From Thalassobaculum_A sp040219615 (GTDB lineage: Bacteria > Pseudomonadota > Alphaproteobacteria > Thalassobaculales > Thalassobaculaceae), in the NCBI RefSeq assembly GCF_040219615.1, contig NZ_JAVJSE010000037.1, positions 1 to 64,000 of the forward strand: 64,000 nucleotides of DNA, written 5' to 3'. Positions 54,878 through 63,489 of the stretch are shown here, one piece after another; the first letter of the stretch is position 1; each line of letters starts with the position of its first letter. The position numbers and the translations under genes are program-made. The notes beneath the pieces were generated by a model that was given only the letters and a program-made list of their open reading frames with translations, did not search any database and had not been told where the DNA came from.

Positions 54878-55095
54878 CGGCGGGTGGGTTCCGGAGCCGG
54901 ACGCTCGCGCGTCCCCTCCGGAATGACGAAGGTGGGCAGGATTTGGCGGGTTTCCCTCCCGGATCCACCCCTCACTTCGTCATCCCGGAGGGGCTGCGCG
55001 AGCAGCCGGCTCCGGGATCCACTGCGGGACGGGCACTGCCAAATACTTCAAGAAGCTGACGTTTTCGCGATGTGTGAATACCATAGACGAAGCGA
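54878..55095. repeat. Dispersed inverted-repeat element, copy I (extended form)
   Basis: Left half GCGGGTGGGTTCCGGAGCC (54880) to CCGGAATGACGAA (54919-54930); right half TTCGTCATCCCGGAGGGG (54977) to GCTCCGGGATCCAC, ending near GACGGGC. The tail to 55095 has GATGTGTGAA-x-ACC-x-TAGAC and AGCGACGG in common with copy A at the left end of the window. Confidence 0.72.
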
Positions 55096-55118
55096 CGGGC
55101 TCCTGCGCTCTCGGCTTG

Positions 55119-56303
55119 CTACGCCAGCGGGATCGCCGTTTCGCGGCCGCCGGCCTCGGCCGAGACGTAGCCGGCGTAGACCGTGGCGATGGTGTCGGCC
55201 GCCAGGCCGCTGTCGCTCTCGACCGGCTCGCCATAGGCCACGGTGCGGTAGAACGCCTCGATCTCCTGCGGGAAGCCGTTGGTGTGGTCCTCGTCCGGGA
55301 TCGCCGGGGCCCAGCCCTGCTTGGTGCCGAGCTTCTCGACCAGGTAGACGTCCTCGAACGCCGCCTCGACCGGGTTGTAGGTCCGCATGCTGTCGTTCGG
55401 GTTGATGTTGCAGACCGCCCGATGGTTGTTGGCGATCACCTCGAGCCGGTTCTTGATGCCGCCCATCACGATCTCCGAGGCGAACACCGTGGCCAGGGTG
55501 CCGTCCTCGAAGGTGACGTGCAGCATCACCGCGTCCTCGATGTCGTGGTAGTCGGTCCGCAGGTGCCCGGCGTCGCGGTAGCCGGGCAGGCGGGTCAGCT
55601 CGTGGGTGCGGGCGGTGATGGTGGCCGGCCGGATCGGCCTGCCGTCGCGGGCCCGGCCTTCGACCCGCTTCAGGTACAGCACGGCGCTCAGCGGATGGCA
55701 GCCCTTGCCGACCATCGAGCCGCCGCCGGCGAACTTCCAGTAGCCATAGGCCGGCGAGTGAGAGCCGGAATGGCCCTGCTCGCCGTGCATCCACAGGATC
55801 TGGGCGCCGGTCTTCTCGATCACGTCGCGCTCCTTCTGGACCGCCGGCATGTAGACCCAGTTCTCGGCGTACAGCACGTCGGCGTTGGACTCCGCCTCGG
55901 CGTCCAGGATCCGGTTGACGCTGGCCATGGCGGCGTCGAGCGCCCGCTGCTTCGGCCAGGCGCGGCCGTCGAACTCGTCGCTGCCGTCGCCGAAGAAGCC
56001 GGTGAACGGCTTCTCGACGATCGGGTAGACGCCGCGCCGCAGGGCGGCGACGGCGATCGCCTCGTGGGTCACCGGCGGCGTGCAGACATGCACCACCTCG
56101 ACCTGGTCGAGCAGGGCGTCGAGGTCGTCGAACACCGCGATGCCGCGCGGGGTCGCGAAGGCCTCGGCGCCGGCGCGGCTGCGGGAATGCACGCCGACGA
56201 CTTCCGGCGTGACGCCGTAGACCCGTTCGACGGCGCCGTAGTGGAACGCCGCGGCGAACCGCGCTCCGACGATGCCGGCCCGGACCCGCTTCTTGTCGCG
56301 CAT
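55119..56303 (-). CDS. Gfo/Idh/MocA family NAD(P)-dependent oxidoreductase
   Basis: The 394-residue protein starts with the nucleotide-binding strand RVRAGIVGARFAAAFHYGAV (GxGxxA-like variant), has VEKPFTG (EKP motif, near 95), and a second domain with GGGSMVGKGCHPLSAVLY, where the KGCHP pattern positions the catalytic His. The family oxidises or reduces sugars and related polyols. The first glycine motif is slightly unusual (GARFA). It stands alone between two repeat clusters. Confidence 0.9.
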   Translation of the reverse strand: MRDKKRVRAGIVGARFAAAFHYGAVERVYGVTPEVVGVHSRSRAGAEAFATPRGIAVFDDLDALLDQVEVVHVCTPPVTHEAIAVAALRRGVYPIVEKPFTGFFGDGSDEFDGRAWPKQRALDAAMASVNRILDAEAESNADVLYAENWVYMPAVQKERDVIEKTGAQILWMHGEQGHSGSHSPAYGYWKFAGGGSMVGKGCHPLSAVLYLKRVEGRARDGRPIRPATITARTHELTRLPGYRDAGHLRTDYHDIEDAVMLHVTFEDGTLATVFASEIVMGGIKNRLEVIANNHRAVCNINPNDSMRTYNPVEAAFEDVYLVEKLGTKQGWAPAIPDEDHTNGFPQEIEAFYRTVAYGEPVESDSGLAADTIATVYAGYVSAEAGGRETAIPLA

Positions 56304-56342
56304 GACTTCCCCCTTTCAGTTCCACAACGCAACTTGCGCAGC

Positions 56343-56484
56343 AGCGGGTGGCTTCCGGAGCCGGGCGCTGGCGCGCCCCCTCCGGAATGACGAAAAAAAA
56401 GAACGGTCATCCCCACATTCCCGTCATCCCGGAGAGTCCCGGCCCTGGGCCGGGGCGGCTCCGGGACCCACGATGCGACGGGCG
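56343..56484. repeat. Dispersed inverted-repeat element, copy J
   Basis: Left half AGCGGGTGGCTTCCGGAGCC (56343) to TCCGGAATGACGAA (56380-56393), followed by an A tract; right half CCGTCATCCCGGA (56421) with a CGGCCCTGGGCCGG centre to GCTCCGGGACCCACGATGCGACGGGC (in two parts). Confidence 0.72.
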
Positions 56485-56512
56485 TCCGCGACATGCGGCG
56501 TGCGGGCGACGG

Positions 56513-57631
56513 TCACGGGATCAGCACCTCGCCCTGCATCAGCCGGCGGGCGGTGCGGAACACCAACGCGCTCCGCGCCTCGCCGCCCTCCACGACCGCC
56601 CCGACCGACAGCACGCCGGACGGGTTCGCGACCCGCACCTCGTCGCCGCCGCCGTGGCGGGCCAGGGCATGGGCGACGGTGCCGGGCAGGCGGGCCGCCA
56701 CCCCCAGGCACATCGCCCCGGTCAGCGGTACCGCCCGGTGCGCCCGCTCCATGGAGATCATGCGGACCGCGATGTCCTGGGCGTCGGCGCCGACGGTCTG
56801 GCCGTCCAGGGTCCGATACGCTGCCGGCGCCGCCAGCAGCGCGACCTTCGGCACCGACAGGGCCGCCTCCTCGGGGGCGGCCGCCATGCCCATGGCGATC
56901 GCGGCCTGCCGGCGGATCCAGTCGAGCGCCGCCATGATGTCCGGCCGGGCCTCGATGGCGTCCGGCAGCTCGCTGCCGGCGAGGCCGAGGTTGCCGGCGG
57001 CCACGAACACGATCGGGTTGGCGGCGTCGACCATGCTGACCGCGACCGGGCCGACGCCGGGGACGTCGAGGTGGTCGCGGGCGTTCCCGGTCGGCAGCAG
57101 CTGCCCGGTCCCGGCGCCGCCCGGGTCCAGGAAGTCGAGCCGGATGCGCGCCCCGGTGCCGGCCACCCCGGCGATCGCGAAGTCGCCGGTCACCACCGCC
57201 TTGCCGCCGGCCACCGGGAAGCGGGCGTGGATCACCTTGGCGGTGTTGACCTGGTGGATGCGGACCAGCGCCTCGCCGTCGGCCGCCGCCACCAGTCCCT
57301 CGTCGACTGCGAACGGGCCGACCGCCGACGACAGGTTGCCGCAGTTCCCGGCCCAGTCGACCACCGGCCGGTCGACCGCGACCTGGGCGAAGCTGTAGTC
57401 GACGTCGCAGTCCGGTCGGGTCGGCGGGCCGATGATCACCGCCTTGGACAGCGACGAGATGCCGCCGCCCATGCCGTCGAGCTGGCGGCCGTAGGGATCC
57501 GGGCTGCCGATCACCGAAAGCAGGATCGGATCGAGGGCGGAACGGTCGGTCGGCAGGTCGCGGGCGTGGAAGAACACCCCCTTGCTGGAGCCGCCGCGCA
57601 TGAACACCGCCGGGATCGCGCGCTGGGTCAT
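56513..57631 (-). CDS. PrpF / 4-oxalomesaconate tautomerase family protein
   Basis: The 372-residue protein opens with IPAVFMRGGSSKGVFFHARD and contains GGGISSLSKAVI and WAGNCGNLSSAVGPFAVDEG, the PrpF family signatures including the catalytic Cys in GNCGN. Members include aconitate isomerase-type and 4-oxalomesaconate tautomerases that move double bonds in tricarboxylic compounds. It overlaps the upstream hydrolase gene by 4 bases (ATGA), so both are co-translated. Exact substrate is unknown. Confidence 0.9.
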   Translation of the reverse strand: MTQRAIPAVFMRGGSSKGVFFHARDLPTDRSALDPILLSVIGSPDPYGRQLDGMGGGISSLSKAVIIGPPTRPDCDVDYSFAQVAVDRPVVDWAGNCGNLSSAVGPFAVDEGLVAAADGEALVRIHQVNTAKVIHARFPVAGGKAVVTGDFAIAGVAGTGARIRLDFLDPGGAGTGQLLPTGNARDHLDVPGVGPVAVSMVDAANPIVFVAAGNLGLAGSELPDAIEARPDIMAALDWIRRQAAIAMGMAAAPEEAALSVPKVALLAAPAAYRTLDGQTVGADAQDIAVRMISMERAHRAVPLTGAMCLGVAARLPGTVAHALARHGGGDEVRVANPSGVLSVGAVVEGGEARSALVFRTARRLMQGEVLIP

Positions 57632-58512
57632 GCCCGGGCCCGCCCGGCGAAGAACCGCCGGATCTCGGCGGCCGCCAGGTCCGGCTCCTCGTAGTGCACG
57701 AAGTGGCCGGAGCCCTCGGCGAAGCCGACCTCGAGGTCCGAGAAGTAGTCCGGCAGCATGTCTGCCCATTCCGAGCGCAGGACCGGGTCGTGGCGGCCCC
57801 ACAGTACCCGCGTCGGGACCGAAATCACCGGCGGCTTCGGGGCGGTCCCTGCCATCGTCGCCAGGCGCCCCTCGTTGGCCGAGACGTACCAGTTGAAGCC
57901 GCCCTGCAGGTTGCCGGGCCGCAGGAAGTTGTCGACCCAGCGCTCCAGCACGTCGTCGAAGGCGTCCTTGCGGTGGCACCAGTGCCGGATCATGTGGCCG
58001 AAATAGGCCCGGCAGGTGTCGCGCGAGGCGCCGACCAGGGCCGGCGCGAACGGCATCTGGTGGAAGGTCTGGTACCAGATCTCGTTGATGTGGCCGGGCT
58101 CGCGCCAGCGCGCGCCGACCCCGTGGGTCGGGCAGTTGAAGAAGAACAGGCCCTTGGCCCGTTCGGGATGCCGCACGCCGATGCGCTGCAGCACATAGGC
58201 GGCGACGTCGTGGCCGACGAAGCCGACCCGCTCCAGCCCGAGCGTGTCGAGCAGGGCGACGATGTCGTCGGCCAGCACGTCGGCACCGGCCCGGTCGCTG
58301 CGCCCGGCATCCGGGTTGCCGCTTTCGCCGAAGCCTCGGAAGTCCGGTGCCAGCAGCCGGAAATCGCCGGCGAGCCGCTCGATCACCGGCTCCCAGGTCG
58401 CCCAGAACTCCGGCCAGCCGTGCAGCAGCAGCAGCGGCGGGCCGTCGCCGGCCTCGGCCAGGTGGGTGCGGAAACCGTTGGTCTCGTGGAACGAATGCCG
58501 GATCTCGGTCAT
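57628..58512 (-). CDS. Alpha/beta hydrolase, haloalkane dehalogenase/epoxide-hydrolase type
   Basis: The 294-residue protein has HGWPEFWATW (oxyanion), nucleophile motif GHDVAAYV with Asp rather than Ser, and SGHFVHYEEP for the catalytic His. An aspartate nucleophile is typical of haloalkane dehalogenases, fluoroacetate dehalogenases and epoxide hydrolases. The cap region has GVGARWREPGHINEIWY. It is in an operon with the PrpF-like gene. ATG58512 follows GAGGAAG-like bases. Confidence 0.88.
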   Translation of the reverse strand: MTEIRHSFHETNGFRTHLAEAGDGPPLLLLHGWPEFWATWEPVIERLAGDFRLLAPDFRGFGESGNPDAGRSDRAGADVLADDIVALLDTLGLERVGFVGHDVAAYVLQRIGVRHPERAKGLFFFNCPTHGVGARWREPGHINEIWYQTFHQMPFAPALVGASRDTCRAYFGHMIRHWCHRKDAFDDVLERWVDNFLRPGNLQGGFNWYVSANEGRLATMAGTAPKPPVISVPTRVLWGRHDPVLRSEWADMLPDYFSDLEVGFAEGSGHFVHYEEPDLAAAEIRRFFAGRARA

Positions 58513-58530
58513 CTCGGGCTTCCTCGGGGT

Positions 58531-59499
58531 CTACAGCCAGCCGATGCGGCGGAACACGGTGTAGGGCAGGATCGCCGACACCACCATCAGCGCCAGCGCG
58601 AACGGATAGCCCCAGGGCCAGGCCAGCTCCGGCATCGCCTGGAAGTTCATGCCGTAGATCGACGCGATCACCGTCGGCGGCAGGAACACCAGGGTGGCGA
58701 TCGAGACGATCTTGATGATGGTGTTCTGCTCGTTGCTGATCATGCCGAGGGTGGCGTCCAGCAGGAAGGTCACCCGGTCGGCCAGGAAATGCGCGTGGTC
58801 GGTCAGCGAGGCGACGTCGCGCCCCAGGGTCTTGACGCGGCCGCGCACGTCCTTGGCCGGCCTGGCGTTCATCAACGCCTGCCCGAGATAGGTGGTCAGC
58901 CGGCCGATGCTCAGCAGGCTCTCCTGGATCTTGGCGTTCAGCTCGCCCTTGCGGCCGATCGCCCGCAGCACGTCCTGGTACGCCAGCTCGGTCTCGCGGC
59001 GGGCGGCGCGCGGCAGGAACACCTTGGCCGACAGCGCGTCCATCTCCGCGGCCAGTCGCTCCAGGGTGTCGGCGGCGCGGTCGATCACCGCGTCCAGCAG
59101 GCCGGCCAGGATGCCGGCGGCGTCCTCGTCGGCGCCCGGCTTCTGGCAGCGCGCCGCGTAGATCTCGAAGGAGCGCGGCTCGCTGTAGCGGATGGTCACC
59201 AGCCGGTCGGCGGCCAGGATGAAGGTGACCGGCCGGGCGACCGGCTCCTCGGTGTCGGTCTTCGACAGCAGGGTCGCGGTCATGAACAGGGTGCCGTCCT
59301 CCTGGTAGAGCCGGCTCGACGCCTCGATCTCCTGCATGTCGGCATGGCTGGGCACGTCGATGCCGATGGCCTGCTCGACCAGCCTCTCCTCCTCGGCGGT
59401 CGGCCGGAGCATGTCGATCCACACGACACCGGCCGGGATCTCGGTGGCGCCGGTCAGCCGGCCGAGGCGTCTGCCCTGGGCCAGGTAGAGGTCTAGCAT
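58531..59499 (-). CDS. corA: CorA family magnesium/cobalt transporter
   Basis: The 322-residue protein has a long cytoplasmic funnel domain followed by two C-terminal transmembrane segments. The signature YGMNF with MPELAW lies in the loop after the first, as in CorA. It forms a pentameric channel for Mg2+ in the inner membrane. The C-terminus ends shortly after the second segment, with basic residues. It is 18 bases upstream of the hydrolase start on the same strand, so readthrough is possible. Confidence 0.94.
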   Translation of the reverse strand: MLDLYLAQGRRLGRLTGATEIPAGVVWIDMLRPTAEEERLVEQAIGIDVPSHADMQEIEASSRLYQEDGTLFMTATLLSKTDTEEPVARPVTFILAADRLVTIRYSEPRSFEIYAARCQKPGADEDAAGILAGLLDAVIDRAADTLERLAAEMDALSAKVFLPRAARRETELAYQDVLRAIGRKGELNAKIQESLLSIGRLTTYLGQALMNARPAKDVRGRVKTLGRDVASLTDHAHFLADRVTFLLDATLGMISNEQNTIIKIVSIATLVFLPPTVIASIYGMNFQAMPELAWPWGYPFALALMVVSAILPYTVFRRIGWL

Positions 59500-59535
59500 G
59501 GTCGCCTCGTGCTCTGCCGGGACGTCGGGACCACC

Positions 59536-60426
59536 TCAGCCGGCCCCGTCGATCGGACGGTACAGGTAGCCGTCGCCGGCGCGCTCGACCCGCGCGAAGC
59601 CGGGGAACGGCACATGGGCGCCGGTGACCCGGATGCCGTCGGCGGCGACCTCGTCGAGGATCCGCCGGCGGGTGGCGATCGCGGTCTCGGGGTCGACGTC
59701 GAAGGCGAAATACCACTCCGGGTGGGCCATCTGCAGGGCCGGAAGATGCACCACGTCGCCCCAGATCAGCAGCGGGTCGGGGCCGCCGACCCGGTAGCCG
59801 ACATGGCCCGGCGTGTGGCCGGGCAGCGCCACCACCGCCACCCCCGGCACCGGCTCGTCGCCCGGGTTGACCAGGGTGGTGCGGCCGGCATGGGTCGCGA
59901 AGCCCCTGCGGGCCATGTCGAGCTGGCCGCGCTGCATCTCGCTGAGCTGCTCGGGCGCGTCCCAGAACGCCCGTTCCGCTTCCGAGACGACCAGCTCGGC
60001 GTTCGGAAACACGCTGCGGTCGCCGTCGTACAGCCCGGCCACGTGGTCGCCGTGCATGTGGGTCATCAGCACCGCGTCGACGTCCTCCGGCCGCAGCCCG
60101 GCATCGGCGAGCGCCCGCAGCAGATGGCCGAGCCCCGGGCCGCGGATGCTGCCGTTGCCGGAATCCACCAGATATGTCCGGTCGGGTCCGACGATCGCGA
60201 AGGCGTTCACCGACACCGCCAGGTCGCCGGCGTCGACCCCGTGCGGTGCCGCGGCGGGCCGGGCGTCCTCGATCGCCACCCCGGGAAGCCGCGACAGGTC
60301 GAAGTCGACATGGCCGTCGCACAGCGCGACGACGCGGTAGTCCCCGGCCTCGGCGGTCACGGATCGGCCTGCGGATCGCCGGATGGCGGCGGTGACCGGC
60401 GCGGCGGTGGGGCTGTCGCTCGGCAT
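59536..60426 (-). CDS. Metallo-beta-lactamase-fold hydrolase
   Basis: The 296-residue protein has the HxHxDH signature THMHGDHVAG near 125-134, a later His in LPGHTPGH, an Asp in IWGDVVHLP, and a final His in VTGAHVPFPG, the full dinuclear zinc set. The layout resembles AHL-lactonase-like and other lactonase MBL proteins, substrate unknown. No signal peptide. It is 28 bases from the next gene on the minus strand (GFA). Confidence 0.9.
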   Translation of the reverse strand: MPSDSPTAAPVTAAIRRSAGRSVTAEAGDYRVVALCDGHVDFDLSRLPGVAIEDARPAAAPHGVDAGDLAVSVNAFAIVGPDRTYLVDSGNGSIRGPGLGHLLRALADAGLRPEDVDAVLMTHMHGDHVAGLYDGDRSVFPNAELVVSEAERAFWDAPEQLSEMQRGQLDMARRGFATHAGRTTLVNPGDEPVPGVAVVALPGHTPGHVGYRVGGPDPLLIWGDVVHLPALQMAHPEWYFAFDVDPETAIATRRRILDEVAADGIRVTGAHVPFPGFARVERAGDGYLYRPIDGAG

Positions 60427-60453
60427 CGGCTTCTCCCGGTCGTTCGGTTTCGG

Positions 60454-60924
60454 CTAGCTCAGCAGGTCGTGGGCGGCATGCCAATCCCGCAGCGACAGGC
60501 TCGGATAGGCGGGATGGGCCTCGTCGCCTGCCCGGATATCGGCCCGCACCCAGTCCGGCTTGTCGTCGAGCATGATGTGCACGATCTGCGGCGGCGCCGG
60601 CAGCGGCGTGTCGATGGCGCTGGCGAACGGATGCAGCAGTTCCGGCCAGCGCGGGTCCCAGACCCAGAGCGCCGACCCGCAGCGCCGGCAGAATCGGCGC
60701 TCGGCCGGGCTCGGGCGGCCGTCGATCACGGCGCTGAACGTCGCGACCTCTTCCGAGCCCACGACCTTCAGGCTGTCGGCATGGGCGCCGAGGTTGACGG
60801 CATAGCCGCCGCCGCCGTCGGTCTTGCGGCAGATCGAGCAGTAGCAGCGCATGTAGGGCACCGGCGCGTAGGCGTCGCAACTGAACGTCACCGCGCCGCA
60901 GCGGCAGGATCCTTCGAGGTGCAT
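60454..60924 (-). CDS. GFA family (glutathione-dependent formaldehyde-activating-like) protein
   Basis: The 156-residue protein has the CENP-V/GFA zinc cysteines: GSCRCGAVTF, MRCYCSICRK and FCRRCGSALW. GFA-like folds bind zinc and in some members glutathione adducts; others have unknown functions. It is probably co-transcribed with the MBL-fold gene. ATG60924 is at the N-terminal zinc motif. Confidence 0.92.
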   Translation of the reverse strand: MHLEGSCRCGAVTFSCDAYAPVPYMRCYCSICRKTDGGGGYAVNLGAHADSLKVVGSEEVATFSAVIDGRPSPAERRFCRRCGSALWVWDPRWPELLHPFASAIDTPLPAPPQIVHIMLDDKPDWVRADIRAGDEAHPAYPSLSLRDWHAAHDLLS

Positions 60925-61052
60925 GGCGGTTCCTCATCCGTTCCGGCGGCCGGCCCGTACTGAACCGTGAGGCCGCCACGAGGTTCTCTTCCTTCGCCGG
61001 CAATGCTACCAGCAACATTGCCCCGGTCACCGTCGTCGGAGATCTTGAGTCC

Positions 61053-63404
61053 ATGACAGTCGCGTCGCCATTGCGATTCCTGCACTTCACCGTCCTGTGC
61101 CTGACGCTGCTGGTCGCGGTTCCGGCTGCGGCGCAGGTCCCGGGCCTGCCCGGGACCGGCACGGCCGGCGACGGCCAAGCGGTGACCGGCGACCTCGAAC
61201 AGCTGGTCAAGACCCTCGACGATCCGCAGCGCCGCGACCAGCTGATCCAGGACCTGAAGTCCCTGCTGGAGCTGCAGCGCAAGGCCCGGGAGGCCGAGAA
61301 GGCGGACAGCGTCGGCGTGCATATCGGCGACATGGTGGTCGGCCACTCGGAACGGGTCGGGGCGGTCTTCCAGCGCTTCGTGGACTGGCTCGGCACTTTC
61401 GACCAACTGCCGGGCTGGCTCGAGAAGCAGGTCCAGGATCCGCGCCGCCGGGCCTTCTGGATCGACGTCGGGACCGTGGTCGGTCTGACCCTCGTGGCTG
61501 TCTTCGTCGGGCGCTGGGTGGTCGGGCTGGCGCTGCGGCGACCGATCGACCGGCTTCGCAATTCCAACCCGAAGAGCCTCCAGAGCCGGGTCTTCCTGGC
61601 CGTTGCCCTCGCGCTGCTCGAGGCCTTCATCGTCGCAGCGACCATCGCCTCCGGCTATGCCACCCTGGTCCTGCTGTCCGGCCGGAACGAGATCGAGGCC
61701 GGAGCCCTGGTTCTGGTGCTGGCCTGGGCGATCCAGACCGGGGTCGGAGTCGTCGCCCGGTTCGTTCTGGCGCCCTACGCCGAGCATCTGCGGCTGATCC
61801 CGATGCGGTCGGAGACCGCCGCCTATCTGTATGTCTGGGTCATGCGACTGACCACCGTGGTGGCGATCGGCTTCGTCGGCTCGCGGCTGGCGATCCCGTT
61901 CGGGGCCGGCGCCGTCGGCGCGCGCGGCATCGAGATCGCGGCGGCCCTGGTGTTCGCCGTCCTGCTGGTCGTTCTGGCCATGCAGAGCCGGGAGGATTTC
62001 GCGGTGGTGATCCGAGGGCCGGCCGAGCAGATGGGAAGCGGGGTCCGGCGCCGGCTCGCCGACGTCTGGCACGTGCTCGCCATGCTCTACATCCTGGTCG
62101 CGTTCGGGATCTTCGTGTCCGGCGAGCAGGACGGTTTCGTGTTCCTGGTCCGCGCCACGGTCACGACGGCGACGTCGTTCGCCGCCGCCTACCTGCTGGC
62201 GCGCGGGGCGCGGCGGTTGATCGAGCGGCTGTTCCGGGTCGACGACGAGCTCAATCGACGGTTCCCGGGACTGCGGCAGCGCGCCGGTCTCTACCGCCCG
62301 GTGCTGATCCGCAGCATCGACGTCGTGCTGCTGGTGCTTGCGGCCGGCGTCTCGTTGGGGGCCTGGGGCCTCGACCTGTATACCGCGCTGGGCCCGGATG
62401 CCCGGGCCCGGATGCTGCAGAGCACAGTGGTGATCGCCTTGGTGCTGGTCATCGGCGTCGGGGTGTGGGAGTTCGCCAGCGGCGCGATCCAGCGCTCGCT
62501 GTCCAGCACCTACCCGGACGGCACGCCGCGCCAGCCGGGCGGCCGCGCCAAGACCCTGCTGCCGTTGCTGCGCCGGGTGATATCGATCGCCCTGGTGGTG
62601 CTGGTCGGCCTGATCGTGCTGTCGGAGATCGGCGTCGACACCGCCCCGCTGCTGGCCGGCGCCGGGGTCGTCGGCCTGGCCATCGGCTTCGGCTCGCAGG
62701 CCCTGGTGCGCGACATCATCACCGGGCTGTTCATCCTGATCGAGGACACCGTGTCGGTCGGCGACGTGGTGACCGCCGGCGGCCACACCGGCGTGGTCGA
62801 GGACATCTCGATCCGGACCCTCCGGCTTCGCGACGTCGAGGGTGCGGTGCACACGGTGCCGTTCGGCGACGTCACCAGCGTCGTCAACATGACCAAGGAC
62901 TTCTCCTACGCGCTGATGGACATCGGGGTCGCCTATCGCGAGGACACCGACCATGTCAGCGCGCTGATCCGCGAGGTCGGCGAGGAGTTGCGGCAGGATC
63001 CGGAGCACGGTCCGAAGATCCTGGAGCCGATCGAGATGCTGGGGGTCGACCAGCTGGCCGACAGTGCGGTGGTCATCCGGGCCCGCCTGAAGACCAAGCC
63101 GATCCTGCAGTGGGGCATCAAGCGCGAGATGAACCGGCGCCTGAAGAAGCGCTTCGACGCCGAGGGCATCGAGATCCCGTTCCCGCACCAGACCCTGTAT
63201 TTCGGTGTCGACAAGGACGGCACCGCCCCGCCGGGTCGGATCCTGCTGGAGGCGGAGCGGGCGGCCGCCAGGCTCAAGCAGCCGGAGCCGGTCGTGCATC
63301 CCGAGGTCGAGACCGTTTCGGCCGAGGAGAAGGATGCCGCCCGCGCCGAGCAGGAGGCCGCCGAGCAAGAGAAGAGGGAACAGGAGGACAAGAAGGGCGG
63401 TTGA
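61053..63404 (+). CDS. MscS-family mechanosensitive channel, large form
   Basis: The 783-residue protein has a signal peptide ending in AAAQV, a long periplasmic or helical N-terminal part, and about ten transmembrane segments. The MscS core lies at residues about 510-690: LLAGAGVVGLAIGFGSQALV as the pore helix, then VRDIITGLFILIEDTVSVGDVV and VEDISIRTLRLRD. The C-terminus is a Glu/Lys-rich charged tail. It gates on membrane tension to release solutes. Its ATG61053 is followed by a normal n-region. Confidence 0.92.
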   Translation: MTVASPLRFLHFTVLCLTLLVAVPAAAQVPGLPGTGTAGDGQAVTGDLEQLVKTLDDPQRRDQLIQDLKSLLELQRKAREAEKADSVGVHIGDMVVGHSERVGAVFQRFVDWLGTFDQLPGWLEKQVQDPRRRAFWIDVGTVVGLTLVAVFVGRWVVGLALRRPIDRLRNSNPKSLQSRVFLAVALALLEAFIVAATIASGYATLVLLSGRNEIEAGALVLVLAWAIQTGVGVVARFVLAPYAEHLRLIPMRSETAAYLYVWVMRLTTVVAIGFVGSRLAIPFGAGAVGARGIEIAAALVFAVLLVVLAMQSREDFAVVIRGPAEQMGSGVRRRLADVWHVLAMLYILVAFGIFVSGEQDGFVFLVRATVTTATSFAAAYLLARGARRLIERLFRVDDELNRRFPGLRQRAGLYRPVLIRSIDVVLLVLAAGVSLGAWGLDLYTALGPDARARMLQSTVVIALVLVIGVGVWEFASGAIQRSLSSTYPDGTPRQPGGRAKTLLPLLRRVISIALVVLVGLIVLSEIGVDTAPLLAGAGVVGLAIGFGSQALVRDIITGLFILIEDTVSVGDVVTAGGHTGVVEDISIRTLRLRDVEGAVHTVPFGDVTSVVNMTKDFSYALMDIGVAYREDTDHVSALIREVGEELRQDPEHGPKILEPIEMLGVDQLADSAVVIRARLKTKPILQWGIKREMNRRLKKRFDAEGIEIPFPHQTLYFGVDKDGTAPPGRILLEAERAAARLKQPEPVVHPEVETVSAEEKDAARAEQEAAEQEKREQEDKKGG

Positions 63405-63489
63405 CGTTCCTGCCGTCGGACCGACCGGCACTCGAAGATGTCACGCGTATCTCACTGAATTGTCACTGCGGCAGCGCCAGACTCTGGCG

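Larger units (their letters stand above)
54693..55118. other. Intergenic region made of repeat copies H and I
   Basis: With the preceding entries this makes a 638-base stretch without an intact gene. It consists mostly of repeat copies H and I and a short AT-richer tail (55045-55095). No promoter or RNA gene could be supported. Confidence 0.55.

Noticed and set aside
56513..61645. A 1710-codon open frame on the minus strand
   Set aside because: Only its last 372 codons (PrpF) are real; the rest runs antisense or out of frame through CorA, MBL, GFA and hydrolase genes and reflects the high GC content with few stop codons.
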